Source: JAHFTY01 sp964584785
GTDB taxonomy: Bacteria > Acidobacteriota > Terriglobia > 20CM-2-55-15
NCBI GenBank assembly: GCA_964584785.1
Contig: CAZPBY010000019.1
Location: 1-64,000 of the forward strand
Direction of reading: 5' to 3'
DNA: 64,000 nucleotides
Shown here in pieces: positions 26,501-34,139 of this stretch (position 1 is its first letter; each line of letters opens with the position of its first letter). Under the pieces are notes generated by a model. The model saw only the letters and a program-made list of their open reading frames with translations. It was not told the DNA's origin and made no database searches. Both the position numbers and the translations under genes were made by a program.

Positions 26501-26592
26501 ACAGGTTTCTCGACATTTGGAAGGACAGTACCGAAGCCCGCAGCCAGTTGGCGGAAGCGCGAGCTGAGCTGCAGAAAATCCGCACACACTAA
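23566..26592 (+). CDS. Transmembrane Ser/Thr protein kinase with TPR sensor region
   Basis: 1008 residues. A Hanks-type kinase domain spans about 82-350: a glycine loop 'GTGAQAEVYLA', catalytic Lys112 in 'FALKRPL', catalytic loop 'HLDVKPEN' (205-212, with Leu in place of the usual Arg before Asp, so possibly not activation-loop regulated), DFG at 225-227 and 'GTPAYMAPE'. One transmembrane helix (about 371-388) follows, then an extracytoplasmic part with a TolB-like 'SMIIGNIKNRTGESFYDF' start and many TPR-type helices ('ALALFSQSQEFARRGDTEKAADLIRASL'). It probably senses something outside and signals to the co-encoded ECF sigma factor. Confidence 0.92.
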   Translation: MNPEYLTQIEEAYIEASRLPPDARQEFLSRTYRNRPDIVEEVLSLLRHQNDADRFDRSIVAAAAAEMLEDVDNLIGSIVGGRYVIRRCIGTGAQAEVYLADHVALKTTFALKRPLPALRYNPDYRSRFLEEARRAVLLKHDNVARVHDVINEGPDIFVVMEHVEGETLRARMVKMKRPFTVREFLPIAIQCASALAAAHEKRIVHLDVKPENIMLTPSGQVKICDFGVARRLSTNNSSDTTTEADFHWTFAGTPAYMAPEVILSHHFDERADLFSLGTVFYEMLGGANPFQTDTLASTTARVVSDTPPPIDVHPRLRRIITRLLAKDPNSRYASAVDLIQDLKTIRSSTDRLQSVLGSVRESLADSPLRSAAIVIVLVLLATSTILINARNGSRSGTSAPAVMNTPKQVSMIIGNIKNRTGESFYDFTVADLLTIAIGQSSHITIYPYERLSDALGKMRRDPSSTIDESTARELCVREKAAAFIVGDVSASVRGIDLNLRLGNATQNQPRQITASFKTKEQLFASIEQVAAEVRRTVGETTPEIQQSKPLASVTTNRPEALALFSQSQEFARRGDTEKAADLIRASLDLDPEFPMALVHLSLIEAGQRDKAMETLTKAYALRDKLPRRESYNIAGTYHLFRYEYEDAIENFRKVTLIYPDDVFAYDYLSQVYDLTGRFDLAVEYLRRLVTLEPNNVARRRMLAGEWANARRVDIAETLLATLPDHPAVDWLRGTIAMAKGTPDDLRIAHDAFLTLSRSNDTYANPGKLYLAQILFYEGKFREAAVNLESDLDAFAGQRINYDLARRLFLFEIYMRLREVPRARQQADALADTVAKPTRLNQLRLAAVLYARLKQTKEAGRLLITLRQMADTQPGNFSRSIVYEVDGEIHRASGDLAAARELLQTAYTLNPDSLNTWTLAQVCTQSGDDPKALDLYQDLISRKTEVLRYTPALYWVQSHLEAARAARRLNKVEAAAVLYDRFLDIWKDSTEARSQLAEARAELQKIRTH

Positions 26593-26611
26593 CTAAGTCA
26601 GGAGGCGAAAG

Positions 26612-27271
26612 ATGATTACGTTTTCTATCGTTATTGGTAAAGCTTGTGTCGATCCGGATGCCCGTGCGGACCTCGACGTCATTCGCAAGCAGGCGGATAC
26701 ACCCGGCTACATTACTGCGTCACGCGCCATGTACGACCTTACCCGCAAGTGGAAACTAAGGCCCAGCCTGTTCGAAACATGGGAGCTGGTGCGCGTGTTT
26801 TCGCCTAACCCGAAGGGCTGGTTCAACGGTGCGGTAGATGACCGAGTCGACCGCTGGTTCGCCAGGATGAAAACTGCCAACGCCACAGTCAACTTGCCGA
26901 ATGCCGGAACTCAACACCTCGAAGTCTACGAAGTCATGGGCGTAGCCTGCGTTGATTCGGATTTCCGCGGCGAGGCGGAAACCGCGGCAGGTTCTACAGA
27001 CACGATGGACGGCTTTCTCGCAAAATACAACTTCACAATCACGACAGCCAGCAACCAACAGGCAGTGGAGTTCCTGGTAGCTGTGTTCAGTTCCAACGCC
27101 ATGCTCGAAGGTATCAAGCAGTTTCGGGAACCCGTATTTCCAAAAGCCTTCGCCGAAGATACGCGATGCTGGGATCCTCCATGCGAGCCCAACTACGTCT
27201 TCAACCTTGATTACAATCTCAAGCACCCTTGGGGCTTTCCCGGCAGATGGAAGGTTCCCAATCAGTTGTAG
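26612..27271 (+). CDS. Unknown protein with internal duplication, Dyp-peroxidase neighbour
   Basis: 219 residues, no signal peptide. I do not recognise the family. Two halves resemble each other: 'FSIVIGKACVDPDARADLD' (4-22) and 'VYEVMGVACVDSDFRGEAE' (111-129), each followed about 20 residues later by an aromatic segment with Tyr and then by 'ETWELVRVF' or 'VEFLVAVF'. The protein ends with a Trp/Pro/Asn-rich tail containing 'CWDPPCEPNYVF'. An AGGAGG-like ribosome site precedes the ATG. It starts 19 nt after the kinase and 8 nt before the Dyp-type peroxidase gene, so it may be the peroxidase's partner or substrate carrier; that is inference only. Confidence 0.75.
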   Translation: MITFSIVIGKACVDPDARADLDVIRKQADTPGYITASRAMYDLTRKWKLRPSLFETWELVRVFSPNPKGWFNGAVDDRVDRWFARMKTANATVNLPNAGTQHLEVYEVMGVACVDSDFRGEAETAAGSTDTMDGFLAKYNFTITTASNQQAVEFLVAVFSSNAMLEGIKQFREPVFPKAFAEDTRCWDPPCEPNYVFNLDYNLKHPWGFPGRWKVPNQL

Positions 27272-27279
27272 GAGACCAT

Positions 27280-28530
27280 ATGCCGGGCGGTACTTTCTCG
27301 CTTAAAGAGTCCGACAATATCCAGGGCGACATACTGGCGCCATTCAAGAAACGCCACTTTGCCTTCCTCTTGATCAAGTATCAATTTGATCCCGCCAATA
27401 ACAAGCCAGGACGGGATTGGATTGGTCAAATGGTGAAGGAGTTCATCTCCACGACGTGGGACGTTGTCAAGGCAGTGCGTGACAACGATACGGACGGACG
27501 GTTGTGGACGAACTTGAGTTTCACTGCCGGAGGCCTGATCGTCGTCGACAAGAGATTCGAGCAGCGTTTGGGCGAGCTTGAAGCGTTTCGCGAAGGGGGA
27601 AGTTCAGATCGAACGCTGAACAAGCTCAACGACAGGCGCGGTGATCTACAATCAAACTCGTTGTTGGGCGACAAGGGAAGCGAAGTCATGGGGGTCATCA
27701 AAATAGCAGCCGACGACCAGAAGCTTCTCAATAACCACATAAGAGCCTTAAGCCAACTCGCTGGTTCGTTTGGTATCACCCTCGACGACAGCGTCCGCAG
27801 CGAAGGTCAGACACGACCGGACCCTATAACTGGAGAAGAAAAAGCAATCGAAAGCGGATTCGGATTCCGGGATGGGATTTCGCAACCGCGGATCATGGGG
27901 TACCACGACGACGGTATCTTGCAACCCGGAGAATTCATTCTCGGATATGACTCGGAGTCCGGCCTGTCTACTTCGCCCGACTGGATGAAAGACGGCTCAT
28001 TTATGGTACTGCGCAAACTTGAACAGAACCTGGATGTATGGAAGCCTCAGCTGAGTCACATCGTTGACGAGTGCAAGAACCGGCTGAAACTGGAGATCAA
28101 CACAGACAAAGCTGCCGCCATGCTGATAGGTCGCACGAAGGATGGTGAGCTTTTAACCGGTCACGAACTCGAGCGGTTTGCGCACGTTTCTAAAATGACA
28201 ACTGAAAACACGGGACTCAGCAACCGGCATCGCATCATCCGACGCGGAGTTTCTTATTCGGAGGGAGGTAAGGTTGGGCTGCTCTTCAACGCTTATATGG
28301 CGAACATCGAAGAACAATTCGAATACCTCCAGACCGTTTGGGCAAACGATAAGAACGCACCACCCTTTCAGGGAGCCGACCCGGTCATCGGTAACGTTCA
28401 CGAACCGTTTGAGGTCGCGGTGAATCAGGGCCGGGGTTGCCGTATGGGGCTGAGCAAAGCAGTAGTCACGCGCGGTTCACTGTATACGTTTGTTCCTTCA
28501 CTAACGCTACTGCGGGAAATCGCTCGCTAA
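27280..28530 (+). CDS. Dyp-type haem peroxidase
   Basis: 416 residues from the ATG at 27280 (GGAG just upstream). The family GxxDG motif is present as 'GFGFRDGISQP' (Asp198), and the proximal haem His is likely His317 in 'NRHRIIRRGVSY', with 'GLLFNAYMANIEEQFEYLQ' after it. These enzymes oxidise dyes, lignin-like phenolics and other bulky substrates with hydrogen peroxide. The length fits the larger subgroup. No Tat signal and no encapsulin-targeting tail are visible, so it is probably cytoplasmic. It is the last gene of the sigma-kinase operon and ends at a strong hairpin. Confidence 0.9.
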   Translation: MPGGTFSLKESDNIQGDILAPFKKRHFAFLLIKYQFDPANNKPGRDWIGQMVKEFISTTWDVVKAVRDNDTDGRLWTNLSFTAGGLIVVDKRFEQRLGELEAFREGGSSDRTLNKLNDRRGDLQSNSLLGDKGSEVMGVIKIAADDQKLLNNHIRALSQLAGSFGITLDDSVRSEGQTRPDPITGEEKAIESGFGFRDGISQPRIMGYHDDGILQPGEFILGYDSESGLSTSPDWMKDGSFMVLRKLEQNLDVWKPQLSHIVDECKNRLKLEINTDKAAAMLIGRTKDGELLTGHELERFAHVSKMTTENTGLSNRHRIIRRGVSYSEGGKVGLLFNAYMANIEEQFEYLQTVWANDKNAPPFQGADPVIGNVHEPFEVAVNQGRGCRMGLSKAVVTRGSLYTFVPSLTLLREIAR

Positions 28531-28539
28531 GAATCGATG

Positions 28540-28570
28540 ATGAGCACTATGCGATAAGCATAGTGCTCAT
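28540..28570. terminator. Terminator-like hairpin between convergent genes
   Basis: ATGAGCACTATGC-GATAA-GCATAGTGCTCAT: a perfect 13-bp stem with a 5-nt loop, in the 47 nt between the Dyp peroxidase stop and the convergent aminotransferase-fold gene. There is no long T run, but the position suits a bidirectional terminator. Confidence 0.7.
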
Positions 28571-28577
28571 ATGCCTG

Positions 28578-29807
28578 TTATCCCTTCTTCATATAGTCCG
28601 CGATCGCAGCGACGACCTTGTCCACCTGTTCGAAGCTGTTGTAGGTGTGTGGCGAGATGCGGATACCGTCGGCGCGAGTGGCGCCGGCGAAGCCGATTGT
28701 CTCGTACAGGGCGGTGGCCATTTTGTTGATGTCGGCGGCGCCGGGGCGGAACACCACGATAGCGGACGAGATTTCAGGCAGTGACGGCGAATGCATGTGG
28801 ACGCCGGGAATCTTGATCAGTTCCTTCTTCACCGCGTCGGCAAGCGCCTTCGACTGGGCTTCAATTTTTTTCTGGCCGATCCGCACGTGGAAATCGATCG
28901 CTTCACCCATCGCTATAAACGTTGGATCGTCGCGCTGGCCGAGCTGTTCAAAGTTCCTCGAGGCGCCTACGGCGCCGCCATAAACACCGTAATTGGTGGG
29001 CCACAACTTTGTCTGCGCGTCGCTGCGTATATAAAGGATGCCGGCTTCCTTCGGTCCCATCAGCCATTTGTGCGAGCTGCCGGTGTAGAAATCGCATCCG
29101 ATGTCTTTCAGGTCGACGTCGAGCGCGCCGAAGGATTGAGCGCCGTCGAGCAGCGTCAGAATTCCACGTTCGCGAGCGATGCGGCAGAGTTCTTTCGCCG
29201 GAAACTGCGATCCGTAGGAACTCGTGACGTGAGTAAAAGAGAGGACCTTCGTCTTCGGAGTCAGGACGTCCACGAACGGTTTGATCAACGCTTCGACCGA
29301 CGGCGGAGGCGTGGGAATGTTTACGGCCTTCACCGTGAACCCATAACGCTTGGCTTTGTTCTGCCACGACGTCAGGTTGGTCGGATGGTTTTCATCATGC
29401 ACGACAACTTCGTCGCCGGCCTTCAATTCGATTCCACTCGACACGAAATTATTTCCCTCGCTGGTGTTCCGCGTGATGACGATTTCCTCCGGCGCCGCAT
29501 TGAGGAAGGCGGCAATCTTCTTCCGCGCCTCTTCCCTTCCCTGACTGAACTTGGCCCGGCTTTGCTGCGATGGATTCGCATCCATGTCGCGTGTGTACTT
29601 GATCAGAATTTCCGTCACGTTCCGTGTCGCCGGACAGAAATTGGCGGCGTTCATCACAATGAAATTGGGATCGAGCGCGAACTCCGCGCGAACCGCGGCC
29701 CATGAATCCTTCGCTGCCTGCGCTCCAAGCGATGGAAGGGCCCGGCCGACCGCAACGATGCCGAATAGTCTTCCGAAATCACGTCTCGACAGATGTTCGA
29801 TGGACAT
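28578..29807 (-). CDS. Exported class-V aminotransferase-fold PLP enzyme
   Basis: 409 residues from the ATG at 29807 (GGGAG seven bases upstream). The N-terminus has a twin-arginine signal, 'LSRRDFGRLFGIVAVGRALP', so the folded cofactor-bound enzyme is probably exported. The core matches the isopenicillin-N epimerase/cysteine-desulfurase-like fold: 'EIVITRNTSEGNNFVSSGI', 'LTLLDGAQSFGALDVDL' (Asp and Gln contacting PLP) and the Schiff-base Lys in 'YTGSSHKWLMGPKEAG'. The reaction is unknown. It shares a 72-nt divergent promoter region with the M61 peptidase gene. Confidence 0.88.
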   Translation of the reverse strand: MSIEHLSRRDFGRLFGIVAVGRALPSLGAQAAKDSWAAVRAEFALDPNFIVMNAANFCPATRNVTEILIKYTRDMDANPSQQSRAKFSQGREEARKKIAAFLNAAPEEIVITRNTSEGNNFVSSGIELKAGDEVVVHDENHPTNLTSWQNKAKRYGFTVKAVNIPTPPPSVEALIKPFVDVLTPKTKVLSFTHVTSSYGSQFPAKELCRIARERGILTLLDGAQSFGALDVDLKDIGCDFYTGSSHKWLMGPKEAGILYIRSDAQTKLWPTNYGVYGGAVGASRNFEQLGQRDDPTFIAMGEAIDFHVRIGQKKIEAQSKALADAVKKELIKIPGVHMHSPSLPEISSAIVVFRPGAADINKMATALYETIGFAGATRADGIRISPHTYNSFEQVDKVVAAIADYMKKG

Positions 29808-29879
29808 GGTGATCTCCCTCGTTGTTCTGGTTATTTCTGCAACATAAGCTACATCAGACACTGCTGGTTGTATATTCGA

Positions 29880-31763
29880 ATGATGACTCGACGAAACCTG
29901 CTCCGCTTCATCAACGTACTCGCGATCGCGTTACTTCTGACGGCGCCCGCGCTGGCCGCCCCCATCACGCTGCGCGTCGACGCCACACAGGCGCTGCGCA
30001 GAATTTTTTACGCGGACGAAACAATTCCGGTGACGCCAGGCCCGCTGACGCTGGTTTACCCGAAGTGGATACCGGGCGAACATGGACCGACCGGGCCGAT
30101 AACCGATCTCGCCGGGTTGAAGCTCTCCGCATCGGGCAAGTCGATCGAGTGGAAACGCGATGCGGTAGACATGTATGCGTTTCATTTGACGGTCCCCGCC
30201 GGTGCGACATCGCTCGACATGAAGCTGGAGCTTCTGTCCACGCCCGGTTCCGAAGGCTTCAGCTCAGCCGCGTCGGCTACATCCGAACTTGCCGTCCTGA
30301 GTTGGAATCAGCTTCTTCTCTACCCCGAGGGGAAACCAACCAACGACGTGGAGTTCACCGCCGAACTGAAGCTCCCCGCCGACTGGAAGTTCGGAACATC
30401 ACTGCCCGTTCTGCGAAACGCCGCGAATAACACCATCGATTTCAAAACCGTGTCGCTGACCACGCTCGTCGACTCGCCCGTGCTGGCGGGCAAGCATTTT
30501 CGGCGAATCGAGCTCAGTCCCGGCGCGACCCCGCCGCACTACCTCGACATCGCGGCGGACAGCGACGAAGCGCTGGAGGTTAGTCCCGAGCGCGTGGCGA
30601 AGTATCGCCAGCTTGTGAAAGAAGCACTCGCGATGTTCGGCAACTCGACGCACTATCGCGAGTACCATTTCCTTCTGGCTTTGAGCGATCAGATTGCTCA
30701 CTTCGGTCTGGAGCACCATGAATCCAGCGATGATCAGGCTCGCGAGGTTTTTCTCACCGACGACGCCGTGCATCTCGCCGGCTCCAGCCTGCTTCCTCAC
30801 GAATTCGTGCATTCCTGGAACGGCAAGTTCCGGCGTCCGCAGGGACTGGCTACGCCCGATTACCAGACACCGATGAAAGGCGAACTGTTGTGGGTCTACG
30901 AAGGACTCACCGAATATCTCGGTTGGGTGCTGACTGCGCGCGCCGGCCTCGACACCGCCGAACAGAACCGTCAGTTCCTAGCCGTCAGCACCGCAGCGCT
31001 CGACAACCGCTCCGGCCGGGAGTGGCGTCCGTTGATTGATACGACAATCGCCGCGCAGTTGCTCTACAACGCTCGCAGCGACTGGGACTCCGAGCGTCGA
31101 GGCGTCGACTTTTATGACGAAGGCCTGCTGATATGGCTCGAAGCCGATACCATCATTCGCAAGCAGAGCCAGGGTGAGAAATCGCTCGAAGACTTTCTGC
31201 GGGCTTTTCATGGCGGGCCCAGCACCAATCCCGAGGTAAAACCTTACACGTTCGAAAGCCTGGCGGAATCGCTGGGCAGCATCGTCAATTACGATTGGAA
31301 GAAATTCTTCGATGAACGCTTGAACAGGACCGGAACCGAGCACGCTCCTCAAGGCGGCATTGAAGCGGGCGGCTACCGCCTGACTTATGCCGATAAGATG
31401 GCCGACGTTCAAAAGACCATCGAATCGGTCAGCGGAAGCATCAGTGTCGCGTATTCGATCGGTCTCAAGCTCGGCACGGACGGCAACGTCACCGATGTGC
31501 TGCCGGAGCTGGCCGCCGCGAAGTCAGGCGTCGGACCGGGCATGAAGATCGTCGCTGTGAATGGAAATCAGTTCTCCGGCGAAGTCCTGCGGCAGGCAAT
31601 CCGTGGCACGAAGACAGGCGGCACACTGGATCTGCTCGTCCAGAACGGAAAACGTTTCTCGAGCTACAAGCTCGATTATCGCGGCGGTGAGCGCTATCCG
31701 ATGCTGGAACCCAACGGTCTGCCGAAATTGCTCGACGAAATTCTGAAGCCGCTGTCGAAGTAG
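29880..31763 (+). CDS. Secreted M61-family metallopeptidase with PDZ domain
   Basis: 627 residues from the ATG at 29880 (or 29883). A signal peptide (FINVLAIALLLTAPALA) is followed by an N-terminal beta domain, then a gluzincin-type catalytic domain with the zinc motif HEFVH in 'LPHEFVHSWNGKFRRPQGL' and the downstream Glu in 'LLWVYEGLTEYLGWVL'. A C-terminal PDZ domain ('GVGPGMKIVAVNGNQFSGEVL') completes the glycyl-aminopeptidase-like M61 layout. It acts in the periplasm or outside the cell on peptides. The upstream ATG-less codons back to 29793 overlap the divergent gene and lack a signal, so they are excluded. Confidence 0.92.
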   Translation: MMTRRNLLRFINVLAIALLLTAPALAAPITLRVDATQALRRIFYADETIPVTPGPLTLVYPKWIPGEHGPTGPITDLAGLKLSASGKSIEWKRDAVDMYAFHLTVPAGATSLDMKLELLSTPGSEGFSSAASATSELAVLSWNQLLLYPEGKPTNDVEFTAELKLPADWKFGTSLPVLRNAANNTIDFKTVSLTTLVDSPVLAGKHFRRIELSPGATPPHYLDIAADSDEALEVSPERVAKYRQLVKEALAMFGNSTHYREYHFLLALSDQIAHFGLEHHESSDDQAREVFLTDDAVHLAGSSLLPHEFVHSWNGKFRRPQGLATPDYQTPMKGELLWVYEGLTEYLGWVLTARAGLDTAEQNRQFLAVSTAALDNRSGREWRPLIDTTIAAQLLYNARSDWDSERRGVDFYDEGLLIWLEADTIIRKQSQGEKSLEDFLRAFHGGPSTNPEVKPYTFESLAESLGSIVNYDWKKFFDERLNRTGTEHAPQGGIEAGGYRLTYADKMADVQKTIESVSGSISVAYSIGLKLGTDGNVTDVLPELAAAKSGVGPGMKIVAVNGNQFSGEVLRQAIRGTKTGGTLDLLVQNGKRFSSYKLDYRGGERYPMLEPNGLPKLLDEILKPLSK

Positions 31764-31797
31764 CGAATTGTAGTCGGCGCCTGAAGAACGTGTGAAC

Positions 31798-31821
31798 CGT
31801 CAGACACCCTGCGCTCTGACG
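31798..31821. terminator. Possible terminator hairpin between convergent genes
   Basis: CGTCAGA (31798-31804) and TCTGACG (31815-31821) form a perfect 7-bp stem with a 10-nt loop, midway between the M61 peptidase stop and the end of the aromatic-type operon. No T run follows on the plus strand, so the call is tentative. Confidence 0.4.
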
Positions 31822-31849
31822 CTAGTTAAGCTACACACTACCAGGAGCA

Positions 31850-32575
31850 TCACGTGAATTTTCTCCCCAGGCCGGGGTCCGGTACGGCCAGTCCGAGTTT
31901 CGCGATGATGGGTGTGACTTCCGCCAGATATTCGGCGCGAGCCTGAGCGTTGGTCCGGCGCTTCAGTCCCCACTCGATGTAACGTTCGTCGCGCCACGAA
32001 TCGGATTTACCGAACATGTCCAGACCGATGATGAACCACTTGTTCACGGCCTCCTGCATTTGTTGCCTACCCTGCTCGGAGCGGCACAGCTCGGCGGCCT
32101 TGAGCAACCCATACTGGACGTGACCTTTTTCTTCTTCGATGATCTGGGTGTCGTAGGGCGGCAGTTGCCGCGCGAGTGGAAGGTAGCTGCAGTTGATGAA
32201 TTCATCGAGCTGGTACTGGCCGACGCGATCGATCAGGAAACCGAACACGGCCCAATCGGCCCAGGCGGGCATGTCGCCGCGAAACGCGTCGACGTATCTC
32301 TCCGATTTCGGCACGAACAGACGATCGGTCGCGTCAAAGCCGATTTCCTGGAGCAATCGATTCATTCTGCGGAAGTGGTCGATCTCCTCCATCGCTGTCT
32401 TTGCTACTTTCCATTGCTCGTCCGCTGTCGCTGCGCGGAGCGTCCACCGGTCGACATAAAGATGAGGTCCGCCGATCTCACAGTCCGCTTGAATGCGGAT
32501 TACACGGACGAGGAGATCCTGATACTCCTTCGGCATCTTTGGAAAATCCTTCGCTTCGATCTTGTCCGTGAACAT
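31850..32575 (-). CDS. PaaA/PaaC-like ferritin-type di-iron protein
   Basis: 241 residues, all-helical, of the phenylacetic-acid-catabolic oxygenase group. The di-iron ligand pattern appears complete: Glu33 ('DCEIGG'), Glu64-x-x-His67 ('MEEIDHF'), a middle acidic helix ('QYQLDEFINCSY') and Glu149-x-x-His152 ('EEEKGH'). It is shorter than PaaA (about 310) and BoxB (about 475). It is the last gene of the minus-strand operon, 4 nt after the NuoF-like gene. It may be a second oxygenase component or a partner of the BoxB-like protein; which one cannot be told from sequence alone. Confidence 0.78.
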   Translation of the reverse strand: MFTDKIEAKDFPKMPKEYQDLLVRVIRIQADCEIGGPHLYVDRWTLRAATADEQWKVAKTAMEEIDHFRRMNRLLQEIGFDATDRLFVPKSERYVDAFRGDMPAWADWAVFGFLIDRVGQYQLDEFINCSYLPLARQLPPYDTQIIEEEKGHVQYGLLKAAELCRSEQGRQQMQEAVNKWFIIGLDMFGKSDSWRDERYIEWGLKRRTNAQARAEYLAEVTPIIAKLGLAVPDPGLGRKFT

Positions 32576-32579
32576 GGAA

Positions 32580-33803
32580 TCACCTCGGGTTCAAGCAGGT
32601 GCCGTGCTGCAAGTGATGATCGAAATCGCTGCGGAACAGCCGAAAGGCGCTCGTGATGGGCGGCCCGGGCATGTTGACGAGGGCGCAGTACCCTTTGCCG
32701 CGATTGAAATCGAGAACCTTCTGACATTGGTCGAACAGACTCGCGTCACCTTTGCCCTGCTGAATTCGCTCGAGCATCGTCACCAACATGTTGGTCTCCA
32801 TCCGGCACGCCGGACATTGCCCGCAGGACTCGTGCGCGAAGAACCTCGCCAGGCCGACCGTCTCTTCAACCATGCAGGTTCCTTCGCCATAGAACCTCAT
32901 CACGCCGCATCCCAGTGTCGAGCCCGCCTTCCTGCACGACTCCGGATCGAGCGGCGTGTCGAGAGACGCCGCTGCGAAGAAGCCACACGATGGACCGCCT
33001 GGCAGTATCGCCTTCAGCTCGGCTCCACTCCTCAGACGCCCACCGATATCGTCGTAAAGGCGTCTTAAAGGCGTCCCCAACGGAAGCTCGTAAGCGCCGG
33101 GGTTTTTCATTTCATCGCCAAGACAGAAAAGCATCGTTCCCGGACTCTCGTGCGTTCCGAACTGCCGAAACCATGCGGCCCCGTTCCTTACGATCGGCGC
33201 GACATTGGCCAGCGTTTCGACGTTGTTCACGACAGTGGGTTTGCCGAAGAGCCCGGCTGTGGCCGGATAGGGCGGCTTCTGGCGCGGTTTGGGCGGTTTG
33301 CCTTCCAGCACTTCGATAGCAGCGGAATCCTCGCCTGCCACGTAAACGGTCGGCGCGCGGTGGATCGTGACCTTCGTATGAAGGTAGCCCGCAGCGCCCG
33401 CCTCATGGATCGCGCCGGACATTCGGTCGTACGCATCGTGATAGGTTTCGTTGAGATAGATAAAGGCCTGTTCGGCCGAAATCGCGCGGGCCGCAAGCAG
33501 CACGCCCTCAAGAACCAGATGCGGCCGGTGTTCGATCAGAACACGATCCTTGAGACTGCCCGGCTCATCTTCACCGGCGTTGCATACGAGATAAGCCGGC
33601 TTTTCGGGCGTCGATGCGGTGATCGACCATTTGCGGCCTGCCGGAAACCCGGCGCCGCCGCGTCCACGAAGGCCGGAGTTCAGAACTTCGGCGATGATTC
33701 GTTCCGGCGCCGGCTTGCTCCGGACAGCCTCATAGCCGCCCGACGCGCAATATTCCGCAAATGTTTCGCGACTGGTGGGTTTGCCTTCAGGAAAGAGAAT
33801 CAT
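32580..33803 (-). CDS. NuoF-like NADH-binding flavoprotein
   Basis: 407 residues resembling the 51-kDa subunit of complex I. The NADH/FMN region shows 'GLRGRGGAGFPAGRKW', 'YLVCNAGEDEPGSLKDR', 'AGEDSAAIEVLEGKPPKPR' and 'VVNNVETLANV'. A SLBB-like middle and the C-terminal [4Fe-4S] site follow: CGQC-x2-C in 'ESCGQCPACRMETN', with the fourth Cys in 'GKGYCALVNMPG'. No other complex I genes are present, so with the [2Fe-2S] ferredoxin just upstream (6 nt) it probably moves electrons from NADH to the di-iron oxygenase(s) of this operon. Confidence 0.85.
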   Translation of the reverse strand: MILFPEGKPTSRETFAEYCASGGYEAVRSKPAPERIIAEVLNSGLRGRGGAGFPAGRKWSITASTPEKPAYLVCNAGEDEPGSLKDRVLIEHRPHLVLEGVLLAARAISAEQAFIYLNETYHDAYDRMSGAIHEAGAAGYLHTKVTIHRAPTVYVAGEDSAAIEVLEGKPPKPRQKPPYPATAGLFGKPTVVNNVETLANVAPIVRNGAAWFRQFGTHESPGTMLFCLGDEMKNPGAYELPLGTPLRRLYDDIGGRLRSGAELKAILPGGPSCGFFAAASLDTPLDPESCRKAGSTLGCGVMRFYGEGTCMVEETVGLARFFAHESCGQCPACRMETNMLVTMLERIQQGKGDASLFDQCQKVLDFNRGKGYCALVNMPGPPITSAFRLFRSDFDHHLQHGTCLNPR

Positions 33804-33809
33804 GTCGCT

Positions 33810-34133
33810 TCAAAACAGTCCGGCATCCAGCAGCTGAAAGATCAGGTCCTTCAACGAGGCGTCGACGCCGTGCGTCAAGCGGTCCACCGGCGCTCCTCCT
33901 TTCGCGTGATCCGCGATATCCCCGACATCCGACGCCTTCACGTTGCAGTACCAGGTCTTGCTCGGATACACGACGATGTTTGGACCGGCCTGGCACGCGC
34001 CGAAGCACATATACGGTTTCACTTCGACATTCTCATTGTCTTGCACGGACTGTCCAAGTTTCTCCAGCAGCTCGGCCGAGCCTCGCGCCTTGCAATCCGC
34101 GTTCTGGCACACCAGGACGTAGGTCTTCGACAT
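33810..34133 (-). CDS. Thioredoxin-like [2Fe-2S] ferredoxin (NuoE-related)
   Basis: 107 residues. Four cysteines are placed as in thioredoxin-like [2Fe-2S] ferredoxins: Cys9 and Cys14 in 'LVCQNADCKARG', Cys43 and Cys47 in 'YMCFGACQAGPNIVVYP'. The later 'WYCNVKASDVGDIADHA' is typical of the fold. It lies 6 nt downstream of the BoxB-like gene and 6 nt upstream of the NuoF-like gene, so it probably links the flavoprotein to the oxygenase. About 30 extra C-terminal residues follow the core fold. Confidence 0.85.
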   Translation of the reverse strand: MSKTYVLVCQNADCKARGSAELLEKLGQSVQDNENVEVKPYMCFGACQAGPNIVVYPSKTWYCNVKASDVGDIADHAKGGAPVDRLTHGVDASLKDLIFQLLDAGLF

Positions 34134-34139
34134 GGTTCG

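Noticed and set aside
27280..28530. Dyp peroxidase as encapsulin cargo
   Set aside because: No encapsulin gene in the window and no Gly/Leu-rich targeting peptide at the C-terminus (it ends TLLREIAR).
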